From Terriglobales bacterium (GTDB taxonomy: Bacteria > Acidobacteriota > Terriglobia > Terriglobales > Acidobacteriaceae), in the NCBI GenBank assembly GCA_019241735.1, contig JAFAWN010000374.1, forward strand, positions 1-10,475: 10,475 bases of DNA, written 5' to 3'. The notes under the pieces are model-generated. The model saw only the letters and a program-made list of their open reading frames with translations, searched no databases and had not been told where the DNA came from. The position numbers and the translations under genes were made by a program. Numbering within the stretch: the stretch's first letter is position 1; each line of letters begins with the position of its first letter. Below, piece after piece: positions 1-6,785 of the stretch.

Positions 1-1855
1 GCAGCGTAATTGGCTGCCAGCTCTCGGCGTTGTCGCGAGAGCGATAGATCGCGCCATCTCCCTCATTGCCAATACTGCCGTCCTCAGAGCGGCGCGCCAA
101 AATTAAATACAGGGTGCCAGTTGAGTCGCGGGTTAGCCTCCATGCGAATGGCTGGTTTTGAGAGATACCATTATTCTTCAGCGTCCAGGTGCGGCCGCCA
201 TCGCTACTCTTGTACACGCCCCGGCCAAACGCAGCTACGTATAAGACGCGAGCGTCGGCCGGACTCATCGGATCGAGCAGAATGTGAGTGGGCGAAGTCT
301 CGTCCATCCCGCTATTAGATTTCACCCAAGTCTTCCCTCCGTCGTCGCTTCGGCAGACGCCCCCTCGATACTGCAAAACCGAAGTATGCCGCCACATTTT
401 TGGTCGAGGCAGGTCATGCGTGCCGCTGTTGACGCTCCACATTCGCCCCCGAACCTTGGGATCAAATACAACCCAGTATGTGGTGTTCACCCAGCGCGCC
501 GGGACGCCGGAGGTTGAACTTTGCCACGACTGTCCCCCATCCTCGGTGCGGAACAATCCGATGTCCGTGTAGGTGATGAACTGTCGCTTAGAGTCGAATG
601 GATCAAAATGAACTCCGTAGCTTGTGGTTACATCCAACCCAGTCGAGGCCCACTCATGGCCGGGCACTTTATTGGAATACGTCGCTGTCCAGTTCTTACC
701 GCCATCTGAGGTACGCATGGTGCGGCCTAGATCCGTGGTGTAAACAAGATTCGGATCCTTATCCGCAACGACGAGGGCCAAGGGATTTTCCGGCCAACCC
801 GGTCCGAAACGCGGACTGATCCACGCATCGTGCACGTTGGCGGCGGTTTGGTCGGACTCTTTCCAGATCAACTGCCAGGTCTTTCCAATGTCGGTAGTTT
901 TGGCGACCCCCATCCATTGCTTGCCGCTTGAAGAAATTCCGCTCTGAGGCTTTGATTCCTGCAGGTGGCTGTAAGAAAGGTAGGCAACCGCTGGGTGATC
1001 GCGACTCGTGGCAACCGCGTTGAATCTGGCGCCACTGCCGGGTAATTCAGACTTTTCCCAGTCCGCGCCGGCGTTATGAGACACGAACAGATTGGTTTCC
1101 GATACGGCGTAAATTGTTGCTTCGCCTTCATGCGGAAATCCAAGCGACACATCGGTCGCCTCTGCCGGCATCGACCGCGTTTGGAAATCAGCCGCCGTAG
1201 CAATAGAGACCGAATGGGCGCTGGCGATGTACACCCTCCGCTGGTCGCGAGGCGAATGAGGATCAATCCAGAGGTGCAGCGCACGTTCCGGCAAACTGTG
1301 AAATTCCAGCCATGTTTTTCCGGCGTCGCGGGAAACGAAAAGCGCAAACCTGTTGCTTAGCGCCGAGGCTGCATACAGGATTTGGTTATCGTCCGGATCG
1401 ATGGCAAGTGCCACAATCTCTCCAAGCGGATCTGGGTTCGCGACGATGATCTCGTCCGCATGGTCGGAGCTCATGCGAATTTCCTTGATGGCGGAAGCCT
1501 TGGGGTAAACCAGCTTCCACGTCTTTCCGGCATCCGTGCTACGCCACAGAACCTTGGTGGCGGCATAGATCGTGTCGGGATCCACTGGGTCAAAAACGAA
1601 ATAGCGGACGACCCCGCGCAGATTGAACATGCGCCAGGTCTGCCCTGCGTCATGGGTGACGTAGGCGCCCGTCATGTCGCAGGAGACTAAAACAGTGTTG
1701 GGGTCGTGGGGGCTGATCGTGGGGTTGAACATTGCGCCCCCGCCGCCAGGTCCTAAAACCCTGAAACCGCCGGGGCGACTTGCTGCCGGCATGTGTTGCC
1801 CAAGGCAATAGGCTGTCAGCATCAGCAAGCACAATCGGGAAAACAGGATTCGCAT
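1..1855 (-). CDS. Secreted Asp-box (BNR/sortilin-like) repeat protein, 3' end off window
   Basis: The minus-strand frame stays open from an ATG at 1855 to the left edge, giving 618 codons with no stop, so the C-terminus is missing. Residues 1-20 form a short basic then hydrophobic stretch (MRILFSRLCLLMLTAYCLGQ) that reads as a Sec signal peptide. The rest is a chain of Asp-box motifs (S/T-x-D-x-G-x-T/S-W). I count ten, near residues 67, 106, 175, 259 (degenerate), 320, 382, 437, 503, 550 and 606 (degenerate). Such repeats build beta-propellers in sortilin-type, GH74-type and sialidase-like proteins. Automatic annotation often calls these 'glycosyl hydrolase' or 'exo-alpha-sialidase', but I see no catalytic set that supports either activity. 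It is divergently transcribed from a secreted GH-like gene, so a role in polysaccharide binding or breakdown is a reasonable guess. The start is preceded by a weak purine-rich AAAGAAG. Fold: confident. Enzyme activity: unknown. Confidence 0.85.
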   Translation of the reverse strand, partial: MRILFSRLCLLMLTAYCLGQHMPAASRPGGFRVLGPGGGGAMFNPTISPHDPNTVLVSCDMTGAYVTHDAGQTWRMFNLRGVVRYFVFDPVDPDTIYAATKVLWRSTDAGKTWKLVYPKASAIKEIRMSSDHADEIIVANPDPLGEIVALAIDPDDNQILYAASALSNRFALFVSRDAGKTWLEFHSLPERALHLWIDPHSPRDQRRVYIASAHSVSIATAADFQTRSMPAEATDVSLGFPHEGEATIYAVSETNLFVSHNAGADWEKSELPGSGARFNAVATSRDHPAVAYLSYSHLQESKPQSGISSSGKQWMGVAKTTDIGKTWQLIWKESDQTAANVHDAWISPRFGPGWPENPLALVVADKDPNLVYTTDLGRTMRTSDGGKNWTATYSNKVPGHEWASTGLDVTTSYGVHFDPFDSKRQFITYTDIGLFRTEDGGQSWQSSTSGVPARWVNTTYWVVFDPKVRGRMWSVNSGTHDLPRPKMWRHTSVLQYRGGVCRSDDGGKTWVKSNSGMDETSPTHILLDPMSPADARVLYVAAFGRGVYKSSDGGRTWTLKNNGISQNQPFAWRLTRDSTGTLYLILARRSEDGSIGNEGDGAIYRSRDNAESWQPITL

Positions 1856-1868
1856 TTGCTTCTTTCTT

Positions 1869-1879
1869 TTGCTTTCGTT
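1869..1879 (-). promoter_or_regulatory. Shared intergenic element AACGAAAGCAA, copy 1
   Basis: The 11-mer AACGAAAGCAA reads on the minus strand, 13 nt upstream of the ATG at 1855, in the divergent region between the Asp-box gene and the GH-like gene. An identical copy occurs at 5663-5673 and a one-mismatch copy at 8740-8750, each in another intergenic region of this window. It could be an operator for a common regulator. A-rich intergenic composition could also produce such matches by chance. Confidence 0.3.
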
Positions 1880-1893
1880 ATTTTTCCCATGCT

Positions 1894-1922
1894 AATTTGC
1901 GGCAGGCTTCCGGGAATGTCAA
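1894..1922 (-). promoter_or_regulatory. Possible leftward sigma-70 promoter for the Asp-box protein gene
   Basis: On the minus strand a perfect -35 hexamer TTGACA (1917-1922) is followed after 17 bp by CAAATT (1894-1899), only a 3/6 match to TATAAT. Transcription would start near 1887 and leave a leader of about 30 nt, which would contain the shared AACGAAAGCAA element. No convincing rightward promoter for the divergent gene was found. The strong -35 is seen directly; promoter function is inference. Confidence 0.3.
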
Positions 1923-1963
1923 CTCAACTTGCGATAAAGGTTTCAGGCGCCGCGAAAGACCAC

Positions 1964-1967
1964 GGAG
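1964..1967 (+). promoter_or_regulatory. Ribosome binding site that fixes the GH-like start at 1975
   Basis: GGAG sits 7 nt before the ATG at 1975. The same frame is open upstream to an ATG at 1780, but that start would overlap the divergent Asp-box gene and hide the twin-arginine signal peptide 65 residues inside. The RBS and signal peptide together favour 1975. Confidence 0.7.
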
Positions 1968-1974
1968 AAACCCC

Positions 1975-3510
1975 ATGAATCGACGGAGCATGGTTAAGAC
2001 CATGGCTGTCCTGGCCGCCGCTCCTGCTATTGCGGCGGCGCTGCCATGCTCACTGCCTGCCTACGCGCCGGCTTTTCCGGCACGAGACCGGCTGGACCAG
2101 GGACCTTTTGATATCGAGCAAGATGAAGGCTGGCTAACGGCTCTTTTCACGACTCCATCTGAAAAACCGGTTCGCAATCCGGGACTCGGCTTGGTGGGTT
2201 ACACCTGGGAAGAAAGCGGGCCGTCCCTGGCCGTGCGCGAGTCGAAGCGGAGCCTGGAAGATCAAGTCGAGCTGATCGCCAGTTTGCCCTTCGTCGATGT
2301 GTTGTACATCCGCTGTGACTGGCGCAATGTGCAGTCCCGTCCTGGCCGTCTGGATTTTGATCCGGTCTGGGAGCTGACGCTGGATGCGGCGCGGCGACAT
2401 GGACTTCGCGTCGCTTTCCGCGTGCAGCTTTCCAATCCCCAATTTCAGCCAAAGGAAATTGCGCTGCCCCAGTTCCTGCGGCCGCGAATTCCGATGGTAA
2501 AGATTGGAAGCCTTGCCCGGCACGGCAGCTTTGACTACGTTGAGCCGCGCTACGATCATCCTGAATTTCGAAAAGCCTTCTCGGAACTCAATCATCTTCT
2601 CGCCGCACAGTTTGACGGGAACCCCCTCATTGAATGGATGGATCTCATGCAGTACGGATTCTGGGGCGAAGGTCACACCAGCAGCCTGCCGAATCCGTTT
2701 CCCGATTACGTTACAGCGGAGCGCACGTTCGCCGGGATGACTTCTGAGCAACTGGATGCCTGGAACAAGACGCCGCTCGCGGTGAATACGCAACCGGACA
2801 TCAGTCATGTCGGGAACCGCAGGATCATCGACATGGCAATGCAGGCGGGTGCGTGGCTGCGTTCCGATAGTATTCGGCTGGAAGAGCCCATACAGATCGA
2901 CCAGATCGCCAATCGATCGCCGTGGCTTGCCGCGATTATGGAAGATGGCGACCTGCGGCAATATGACATTACCAAGTTGCAGCCGGACTCCGCGGGAGTC
3001 AACCCCATGGAAAATTACATGCTCCACACGCTTGATCTGCGGGCCAATTACTGGTCACTGTGGACCGAATCCGACAACCTGAAACGCTACAACGAGCAGT
3101 ACCCACGCGGATTCGAACGCTTGCGCACGAATCTTGGGTATCGCCTGCGTCCCGCCTGGATTTGGCAAAGAAAGCGGTACCACACTTCTGAGTTGATCGT
3201 ATCGGTGGTCAACCGCGGAGCGGCGGGCGTTCCCGGAGTTCTCTGGCTGACCGCCAAGAGCACAGGATCGGAATGGAAACTGCGAGGGTCCCTCGATCCT
3301 GGACAGCCTGTGGGCGGCGGAAACCGCGAATGTTCCTTCCTTCTGCCATCGGGCTTTGTGGGCAGGGTAAACATTTCCGCGCAGATTGAAATTCGTCCCG
3401 GGGTGTTCAAGCCAGTCGCATGGGCTTGCGAGCAGAGACTCAATCCCGACGGATCAATCGGGTTTGATGTGAAAGCGCCTGACGATTCGGCCTGGCGCAA
3501 AGGAGTGTAG
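1975..3510 (+). CDS. Tat-exported clan GH-A-like glycoside hydrolase-type protein (DUF4874/DUF4832-like)
   Basis: The protein has 511 residues from ATG 1975. The N-terminus (MNRRSMVKT, then an Ala-rich hydrophobic run to about residue 31) is a twin-arginine signal peptide, so export in folded form is likely. Residues about 68-235 look like the first half of a GH-A TIM barrel. NPGLG is followed by VLYIRCDWRNVQSRPGRLDF (109-128), the 'one strand then cover the helix' pattern of GH42/GH35/GH5-like proteins. The segment YGFWGEGH (227-234) carries a glutamate, E232, in the usual acid/base position. The nucleophile is not obvious; glutamates near 303-304 and 323 are candidates. Residues about 385-500 look like a C-terminal beta-sandwich. 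The layout resembles DUF4874/DUF4832 proteins, whose substrates I do not know. The MFS transporter starts 19 bp downstream, so the two are probably co-transcribed. Glycosidase activity is inferred from fold only. Confidence 0.75.
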   Translation: MNRRSMVKTMAVLAAAPAIAAALPCSLPAYAPAFPARDRLDQGPFDIEQDEGWLTALFTTPSEKPVRNPGLGLVGYTWEESGPSLAVRESKRSLEDQVELIASLPFVDVLYIRCDWRNVQSRPGRLDFDPVWELTLDAARRHGLRVAFRVQLSNPQFQPKEIALPQFLRPRIPMVKIGSLARHGSFDYVEPRYDHPEFRKAFSELNHLLAAQFDGNPLIEWMDLMQYGFWGEGHTSSLPNPFPDYVTAERTFAGMTSEQLDAWNKTPLAVNTQPDISHVGNRRIIDMAMQAGAWLRSDSIRLEEPIQIDQIANRSPWLAAIMEDGDLRQYDITKLQPDSAGVNPMENYMLHTLDLRANYWSLWTESDNLKRYNEQYPRGFERLRTNLGYRLRPAWIWQRKRYHTSELIVSVVNRGAAGVPGVLWLTAKSTGSEWKLRGSLDPGQPVGGGNRECSFLLPSGFVGRVNISAQIEIRPGVFKPVAWACEQRLNPDGSIGFDVKAPDDSAWRKGV

Positions 3511-3522
3511 GGTCTCCGGACC
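3511..3522 (+). other. UNCG-type mini-hairpin between Shine-Dalgarno and transporter start
   Basis: GGTC-TCCG-GACC would fold in mRNA as a 4-bp stem closed by a C(UCCG)G loop, a member of the unusually stable UNCG tetraloop class. It lies between the purine-rich AAAGGAG (3499-3505, inside the end of the upstream gene) and the ATG at 3530. Without folding the SD-ATG spacing is 24 nt, too long; with the 12-nt hairpin folded out it is about 12 nt. Seen in sequence; function is inference. Confidence 0.35.
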
Positions 3523-3529
3523 TGCGAGC

Positions 3530-4843
3530 ATGACCGATATCGCGCCCACTATTCCGGGCCGGCGTGCAGTCTTCAATTTGCGATGGTGGATCGCGGCACT
3601 CCTGTTCGCCTCCACGATCATCAATTACCTGGATCGCCAAACACTCTCTCTGCTGGCGCCTTTCCTGAAGGTTCAATATCACTGGTCCAACACTGATTAT
3701 GCCTATATCGTGATCGCGTTTCGAGTCGCTTATGCGATCGGGCAGACTGTTTTCGGGCGGCTCATGGACAAAATCGGCACACGCCGCGGCTTGTCCTTAA
3801 CCGTCGCCTGGTACTCAATCGTTTCGGTTTTCACGCCTCTGGCAAGTGGGCTCTACAGCTTCGGGCTCTTTCGGTTTCTGCTTGGGGCGGGAGAATCCGC
3901 GAATTGGCCCGCCGCCACAAAGGCCGTATCCGAATGGTTTCCTAAACAAGAACGCGGACTGGCCACCGCGTTTTTCGACAGCGGCTCTTCCGTGGGGGGT
4001 GCGATCGCACCCTTCCTAGTTTTGTCGATCTACTTCCGTTGGGGATGGCGTCCCGCGGTTATGGTTCCGGGTGTGCTTGGATTTGCCTGGATCATTCTTT
4101 GGCGGAAGTTTTACTCGCCACCGGATACCCACCCACGCATTTCCGATGACGAACGAAAGATGCTGGCAATAGACAAGGCCGACCTGGTGTCAGTGAACGC
4201 GGCAGAACCCCGTTGGCGCGAACTCCTACGGCTTCCGCAAACATGGGGGATTATCGTTGCCCGGGCTTTCACCGACCCGGTTTGGTATTTCGTGACTGAT
4301 TGGTTTCCGATTTACCTGGTGGCAAAAGGCATCGACCTTCGCAGCGGGCTGCTCGCGGTGTGGGTACCTTTCCTCGCCGCCGATCTGGGAAACTTTTTTG
4401 GTGGAGGCGTGTCCGGATGGCTTATCAAACGCGGATGGTCGCTCGGCAACGCCCGAAAAGCAGTGGTCATTTTTGGCGGCGTCGGTGTTACCGCCCTGAT
4501 TCCAACGATTTTTACTACGAATCTCTTCGCGCTCACATCCTTGTTCGCCTTCGCGACTTTTTCCTACGCCAGCTTTAGCACCATTGCCAATGTACTTCCC
4601 TCCGATCTGTATGCGAGCCGCTCCGTAGCCAGCGTCAGCGGGTTGAGCGGTACAGCATCGGGAATCGGCACCATTATCGCGTTCGGATTAGTCGGCCACT
4701 ACTCCGATTTGCGGCACGGGATCCACGAATTCGACCCCATTATGGTGGTGGCAGGCCTGATTCCCTTTGCCGGTATGATTCTCGTTCTGCTATTGATCAG
4801 GAATACGAAGGCTACGGAGCAGGGATGGGTGCGGAGTATTTGA
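3530..4843 (+). CDS. MFS transporter, anion:cation symporter (ExuT/hexuronate-like) family
   Basis: This is a 437-residue inner-membrane carrier with about 12 hydrophobic segments, the usual length for the family. INYLDRQTLS (31-40) in the first helix matches the conserved Y-x-D-R of the ACS family. GRLMDKIGTRRG (76-87) is MFS motif A in the loop between helices 2 and 3. GAGESANWPAATKAVSEWFP (119-138) followed by a KQERG segment is a hallmark of hexuronate/glucarate-type carriers such as ExuT and GudP. This supports proton-coupled uptake of an acidic sugar, but the exact substrate cannot be read from sequence. There is no good SD directly before the ATG; the AAAGGAG at 3499-3505 is separated by a small hairpin. 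It is 19 bp behind the exported GH-like gene and ends 5 bp from the convergent nagB stop. Confidence 0.88.
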   Translation: MTDIAPTIPGRRAVFNLRWWIAALLFASTIINYLDRQTLSLLAPFLKVQYHWSNTDYAYIVIAFRVAYAIGQTVFGRLMDKIGTRRGLSLTVAWYSIVSVFTPLASGLYSFGLFRFLLGAGESANWPAATKAVSEWFPKQERGLATAFFDSGSSVGGAIAPFLVLSIYFRWGWRPAVMVPGVLGFAWIILWRKFYSPPDTHPRISDDERKMLAIDKADLVSVNAAEPRWRELLRLPQTWGIIVARAFTDPVWYFVTDWFPIYLVAKGIDLRSGLLAVWVPFLAADLGNFFGGGVSGWLIKRGWSLGNARKAVVIFGGVGVTALIPTIFTTNLFALTSLFAFATFSYASFSTIANVLPSDLYASRSVASVSGLSGTASGIGTIIAFGLVGHYSDLRHGIHEFDPIMVVAGLIPFAGMILVLLLIRNTKATEQGWVRSI

Positions 4844-4848
4844 AGTAT

Positions 4849-5607
4849 CTAGCCGCGAGTCGCCCCCACAAATTCGAGCTGGAGCAAGGCGGCGGAGTCC
4901 TGATCGAGGTAAACAGACGTATTTGGATGCGTGCGCAGAATTGACGCCGGCGCCAGCGGGCTTATCTCCCCCTGGAAGCATTTCGAAACCGCTTCGGCTT
5001 TACGCGCGTCGGGGACAACGCAGATTACCTGCCCTGCCTTGAGGATTTCACGCACCGTCATTGACAATGCACGGCGCGGGACTTCATCAATCGTCTTAAA
5101 CCAGCCCTCGCGAAACTGCTGCTGTCGGCAAGCTTCGTCAAGCTCGACCACGATGTATGCTTCGCCGGTCTCGAAATCGGCCGGAGGGTCATTGAACGCC
5201 AAGTGCCCGTTCTCCCCAATTCCAACAAACGCGACATCGATGGGCGCCTTTCGGATTTCCGCTGTCACCTCGGCGATCATCTCTAAAGGATTTCGTTCGC
5301 CGTCGAGTAAATGGAAACGTCCAATGCCAACTTTGTCGATTAACCGCTCGCGCAGATATTTCCGAAAGCTCGCGGGGTGGGTGACTGACATTCCAAGATA
5401 CTCATCGAGATGAAAGAGTTCCACCCTTTGCCACGTGATGTCAGGAGCTTTCGTGAGTTGCTCCAGAAACTCAAACTGGGATGCGCCGGTGGCCGCAATA
5501 ATGCGCGCCCAGCCTCGCTCCGCAATGGCTGCCCGGATGGCGGTCGCCGCCTGGGCGGCGGCGGCGCTCGCGAGGGAATGCTTATCGGGAAAGATCTTGA
5601 GGTTCAC
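4849..5607 (-). CDS. nagB: Glucosamine-6-phosphate deaminase/isomerase (NagB-type)
   Basis: The 252-residue protein starts at GTG 5607, with an AAGGTG ribosome site 7 nt upstream. It belongs to the NagB/6-phosphogluconolactonase fold. HLDEYLG (66-72) holds the general-base aspartate (D68; D72 in E. coli NagB). GIGENGHLAFNDP (129-141) is the NagB signature containing the ring-opening histidine H135. At the positions of E. coli D141 and E148 this protein has E132 and D140. That is a conservative swap seen in part of the family, so deaminase activity is likely but the exact amino-sugar phosphate is less sure. The reaction would be glucosamine-6-phosphate to fructose-6-phosphate plus ammonia, in the cytoplasm. 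No nagA or amino-sugar kinase lies in the window. It is divergent from the SDR/aldolase-like pair and may share regulation with it. A 6-phosphogluconolactonase is less likely because of the DEYLG and GENGH motifs. Confidence 0.82.
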   Translation of the reverse strand: MNLKIFPDKHSLASAAAAQAATAIRAAIAERGWARIIAATGASQFEFLEQLTKAPDITWQRVELFHLDEYLGMSVTHPASFRKYLRERLIDKVGIGRFHLLDGERNPLEMIAEVTAEIRKAPIDVAFVGIGENGHLAFNDPPADFETGEAYIVVELDEACRQQQFREGWFKTIDEVPRRALSMTVREILKAGQVICVVPDARKAEAVSKCFQGEISPLAPASILRTHPNTSVYLDQDSAALLQLEFVGATRG

Positions 5608-5614
5608 CGCGTTT

Positions 5615-5620
5615 CACCTT
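5615..5620 (-). promoter_or_regulatory. Ribosome binding site supporting the GTG start of nagB
   Basis: AAGGTG on the minus strand lies 7 nt before the GTG at 5607. No ATG in frame competes near the conserved N-terminus, so GTG is the preferred start. A TATATA sequence directly abuts this site. Confidence 0.6.
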
Positions 5621-5654
5621 ATATACGCTTGGGCGCGCCAGAACAGCAATCATT

Positions 5655-5680
5655 CGCAAGAAAACGAAAGCAACCTTGCG
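5655..5680. repeat. Inverted repeat CGCAAG...CTTGCG flanking the shared element
   Basis: CGCAAG (5655-5660) and CTTGCG (5675-5680) are perfect 6-bp inverted arms around a 14-bp centre that contains the AACGAAAGCAA element. It lies in the nagB/extended-SDR divergent region and could be part of an operator. The arms are short, and the other two copies of the element do not show them. Confidence 0.25.
5663..5673 (+). promoter_or_regulatory. Shared intergenic element AACGAAAGCAA, copy 2
   Basis: This copy is identical to copy 1 (1869-1879, minus). It is oriented toward the extended-SDR gene, 89 nt before its GTG start. A weak -10-like TACACT follows at 5682-5687, without a clear -35. The similar placement of copy 3 (85 nt before the next SDR gene) is the main reason to take it seriously. 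Confidence 0.3.
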
Positions 5681-5722
5681 CTACACTAGCACGGCTGCGC
5701 TCGGGGATTCAACGATTCGTCC

Positions 5723-5774
5723 GATGACCAGTTCCTGTGCTGATTAACGATGACCAGTTCTTGTGCTGATTAAC
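5723..5774 (+). repeat. 26-bp tandem duplication spanning the start codon of the extended-SDR gene
   Basis: Units 5723-5748 and 5749-5774 are adjacent and differ at one base (C at 5735, T at 5761). Each unit begins GATGACCAGTTC and ends GTGCTGATTAAC. The GTG start of the downstream gene (5763) is in the second unit. Because 26 is not a multiple of three, the equivalent GTG in unit 1 (5737) reads only ten codons before a stop. Each unit also holds an eight-codon ORF, ATG to TAA, encoding MTSSCAD (5724-5747 and 5750-5773); the one base difference is silent in it. Confidence 0.9.
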
Positions 5775-6785
5775 ACTGTCGAACAACTCGAAGATGTCCT
5801 TTCCTGCCCTTCTGAAGCGGATGTAGCCGCTGTTTCCGCCATTCCGGGGGACCTCATGATCCTCGGAGTCGCCGGAAAAATGGGGCCGACACTGGCCAGG
5901 CTGGCTTCCCGCGCCATTGCGCAATCAGGTTCGAGCAAGCGTTTGACCGCGGTCTCCCGTTTCACAGACGCTGCCGTGCGCCGTGACTTGGAGAAAGCCG
6001 GAATTCAGACAATCGCCTGTGACTTGCTCAGCCCTGGGGCGCTCGCCAGGCTTCCCGATGCTGAGAACGTTATCTTCATGGCGGGACGAAAGTTTGGGAC
6101 AGACGGTGCAGCACACCTGACGTGGGCGGCAAATACCTACCTTCCAGGCTTGGTTGCAGATCGATTTCGCAACGCGCGAATTGTCGCGTTCTCAACCGGC
6201 AATGTTTACGGCCTACAACCGCTCACTTCTGGAGGGGCCACTGAATCGACTCCAGTCGCTCCGGTTGGCGAATATGCTCAGGCGGCCCTTGGAAGAGAAC
6301 GAATGTTCGAATATGGATCCAGCCAGTGGGGTACGCCAGTTACGCTTCTGCGGCTGAACTATGCCGTGGAGCTGCGCTACGGCGTAATGGTGGATATTGC
6401 GCTCGCTGTGTTCAATGGCCGCCCAGTTGATCTGCGCATGGGAGAGGTCAATGTCATCTGGCAGCGAGATGCAAATTCGGTATGCTTGCGCTCCCTTGCG
6501 CATTGTCAGTCTCCTCCGCTGATACTCAACCTGACCGGTCCGGAAACGCTGTCCGTGCGCGACGTTGCCGAAGAGTTCGGCCGCCGCTTTTCCCTCGAAC
6601 CTGCTTTTACAGGCGAGGAGTCAGGCTATGCGCTGCTGAGTAACGCGGCGAAAGCACACGCATTATTCGGCTATCCGACCGTGACACCGACGCAAATTAT
6701 CGATTGGACCGCCCACTGGATTGCGAAGGGAGGGGCCCTGCTGAACAAGCCTACGCACTTTGAAGCGCAGGACGGGAAATTCTGA
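5763..6785 (+). CDS. NAD(P)-binding epimerase/dehydratase-family protein (divergent extended SDR)
   Basis: This is a 340-residue cytoplasmic protein of the extended SDR type. The first beta strand and glycine turn are MILGVAGKMG (32-41), a G-x-x-G-x-x-G variant, and FSTGNVYG (143-150) matches the S-S-x-x-V-Y-G region of epimerases. The usual catalytic Y-x-x-x-K is not intact: at GEYAQAALGRERMFEY (169-184) the tyrosine Y171 is present but the position four on is alanine. It may therefore have unusual chemistry or a binding role. GTG 5763 is the only sensible start: a TGA lies four codons upstream, and the next Met (32) would cut into the Rossmann strand. There is no clear SD. Its stop overlaps the next ATG (TGATG), so it is translationally coupled to the aldolase-like gene. 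Losing one base between the ATG at 5750 and the GTG would extend the N-terminus to MTSSVLIN, so a start-region frameshift is possible. Substrate unknown. Confidence 0.75.
   Translation: MLINTVEQLEDVLSCPSEADVAAVSAIPGDLMILGVAGKMGPTLARLASRAIAQSGSSKRLTAVSRFTDAAVRRDLEKAGIQTIACDLLSPGALARLPDAENVIFMAGRKFGTDGAAHLTWAANTYLPGLVADRFRNARIVAFSTGNVYGLQPLTSGGATESTPVAPVGEYAQAALGRERMFEYGSSQWGTPVTLLRLNYAVELRYGVMVDIALAVFNGRPVDLRMGEVNVIWQRDANSVCLRSLAHCQSPPLILNLTGPETLSVRDVAEEFGRRFSLEPAFTGEESGYALLSNAAKAHALFGYPTVTPTQIIDWTAHWIAKGGALLNKPTHFEAQDGKF

Noticed and set aside
868..1347. A 159-codon minus-strand open frame within the Asp-box gene
   Set aside because: Out of frame with the ten Asp-box repeats and of low-complexity Arg/Pro/Ser-rich composition; a shadow.
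1780..1974. Longer version of the GH-like protein starting at ATG 1780
   Set aside because: It would overlap the divergent Asp-box gene and put the twin-arginine signal peptide inside the protein. A good SD supports ATG 1975 instead.
2134..3027. A 297-codon open frame on the minus strand inside the GH-like gene
   Set aside because: Antisense shadow of a gene with clear domain features; its own translation shows no recognisable fold or signal.
4840..4860. Terminator between the transporter and nagB
   Set aside because: The 5-bp gap and its flanks give no stem longer than about 4 bp and no T-run.
5620..5625. TATATA as the -10 of nagB
   Set aside because: It abuts the AAGGTG ribosome site. 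A start of transcription from it would exclude that site from the mRNA, so either it is not the -10 or the message is nearly leaderless; I could not decide in its favour.
5632..5639. GGCGCGCC palindrome upstream of nagB as an operator
   Set aside because: The same 8-mer occurs inside the Asp-box gene near position 91 and is ordinary in GC-rich DNA.
5749..5774. Tandem repeat as the start of a CRISPR array
   Set aside because: The units are directly adjacent with no spacer and there are only two of them.
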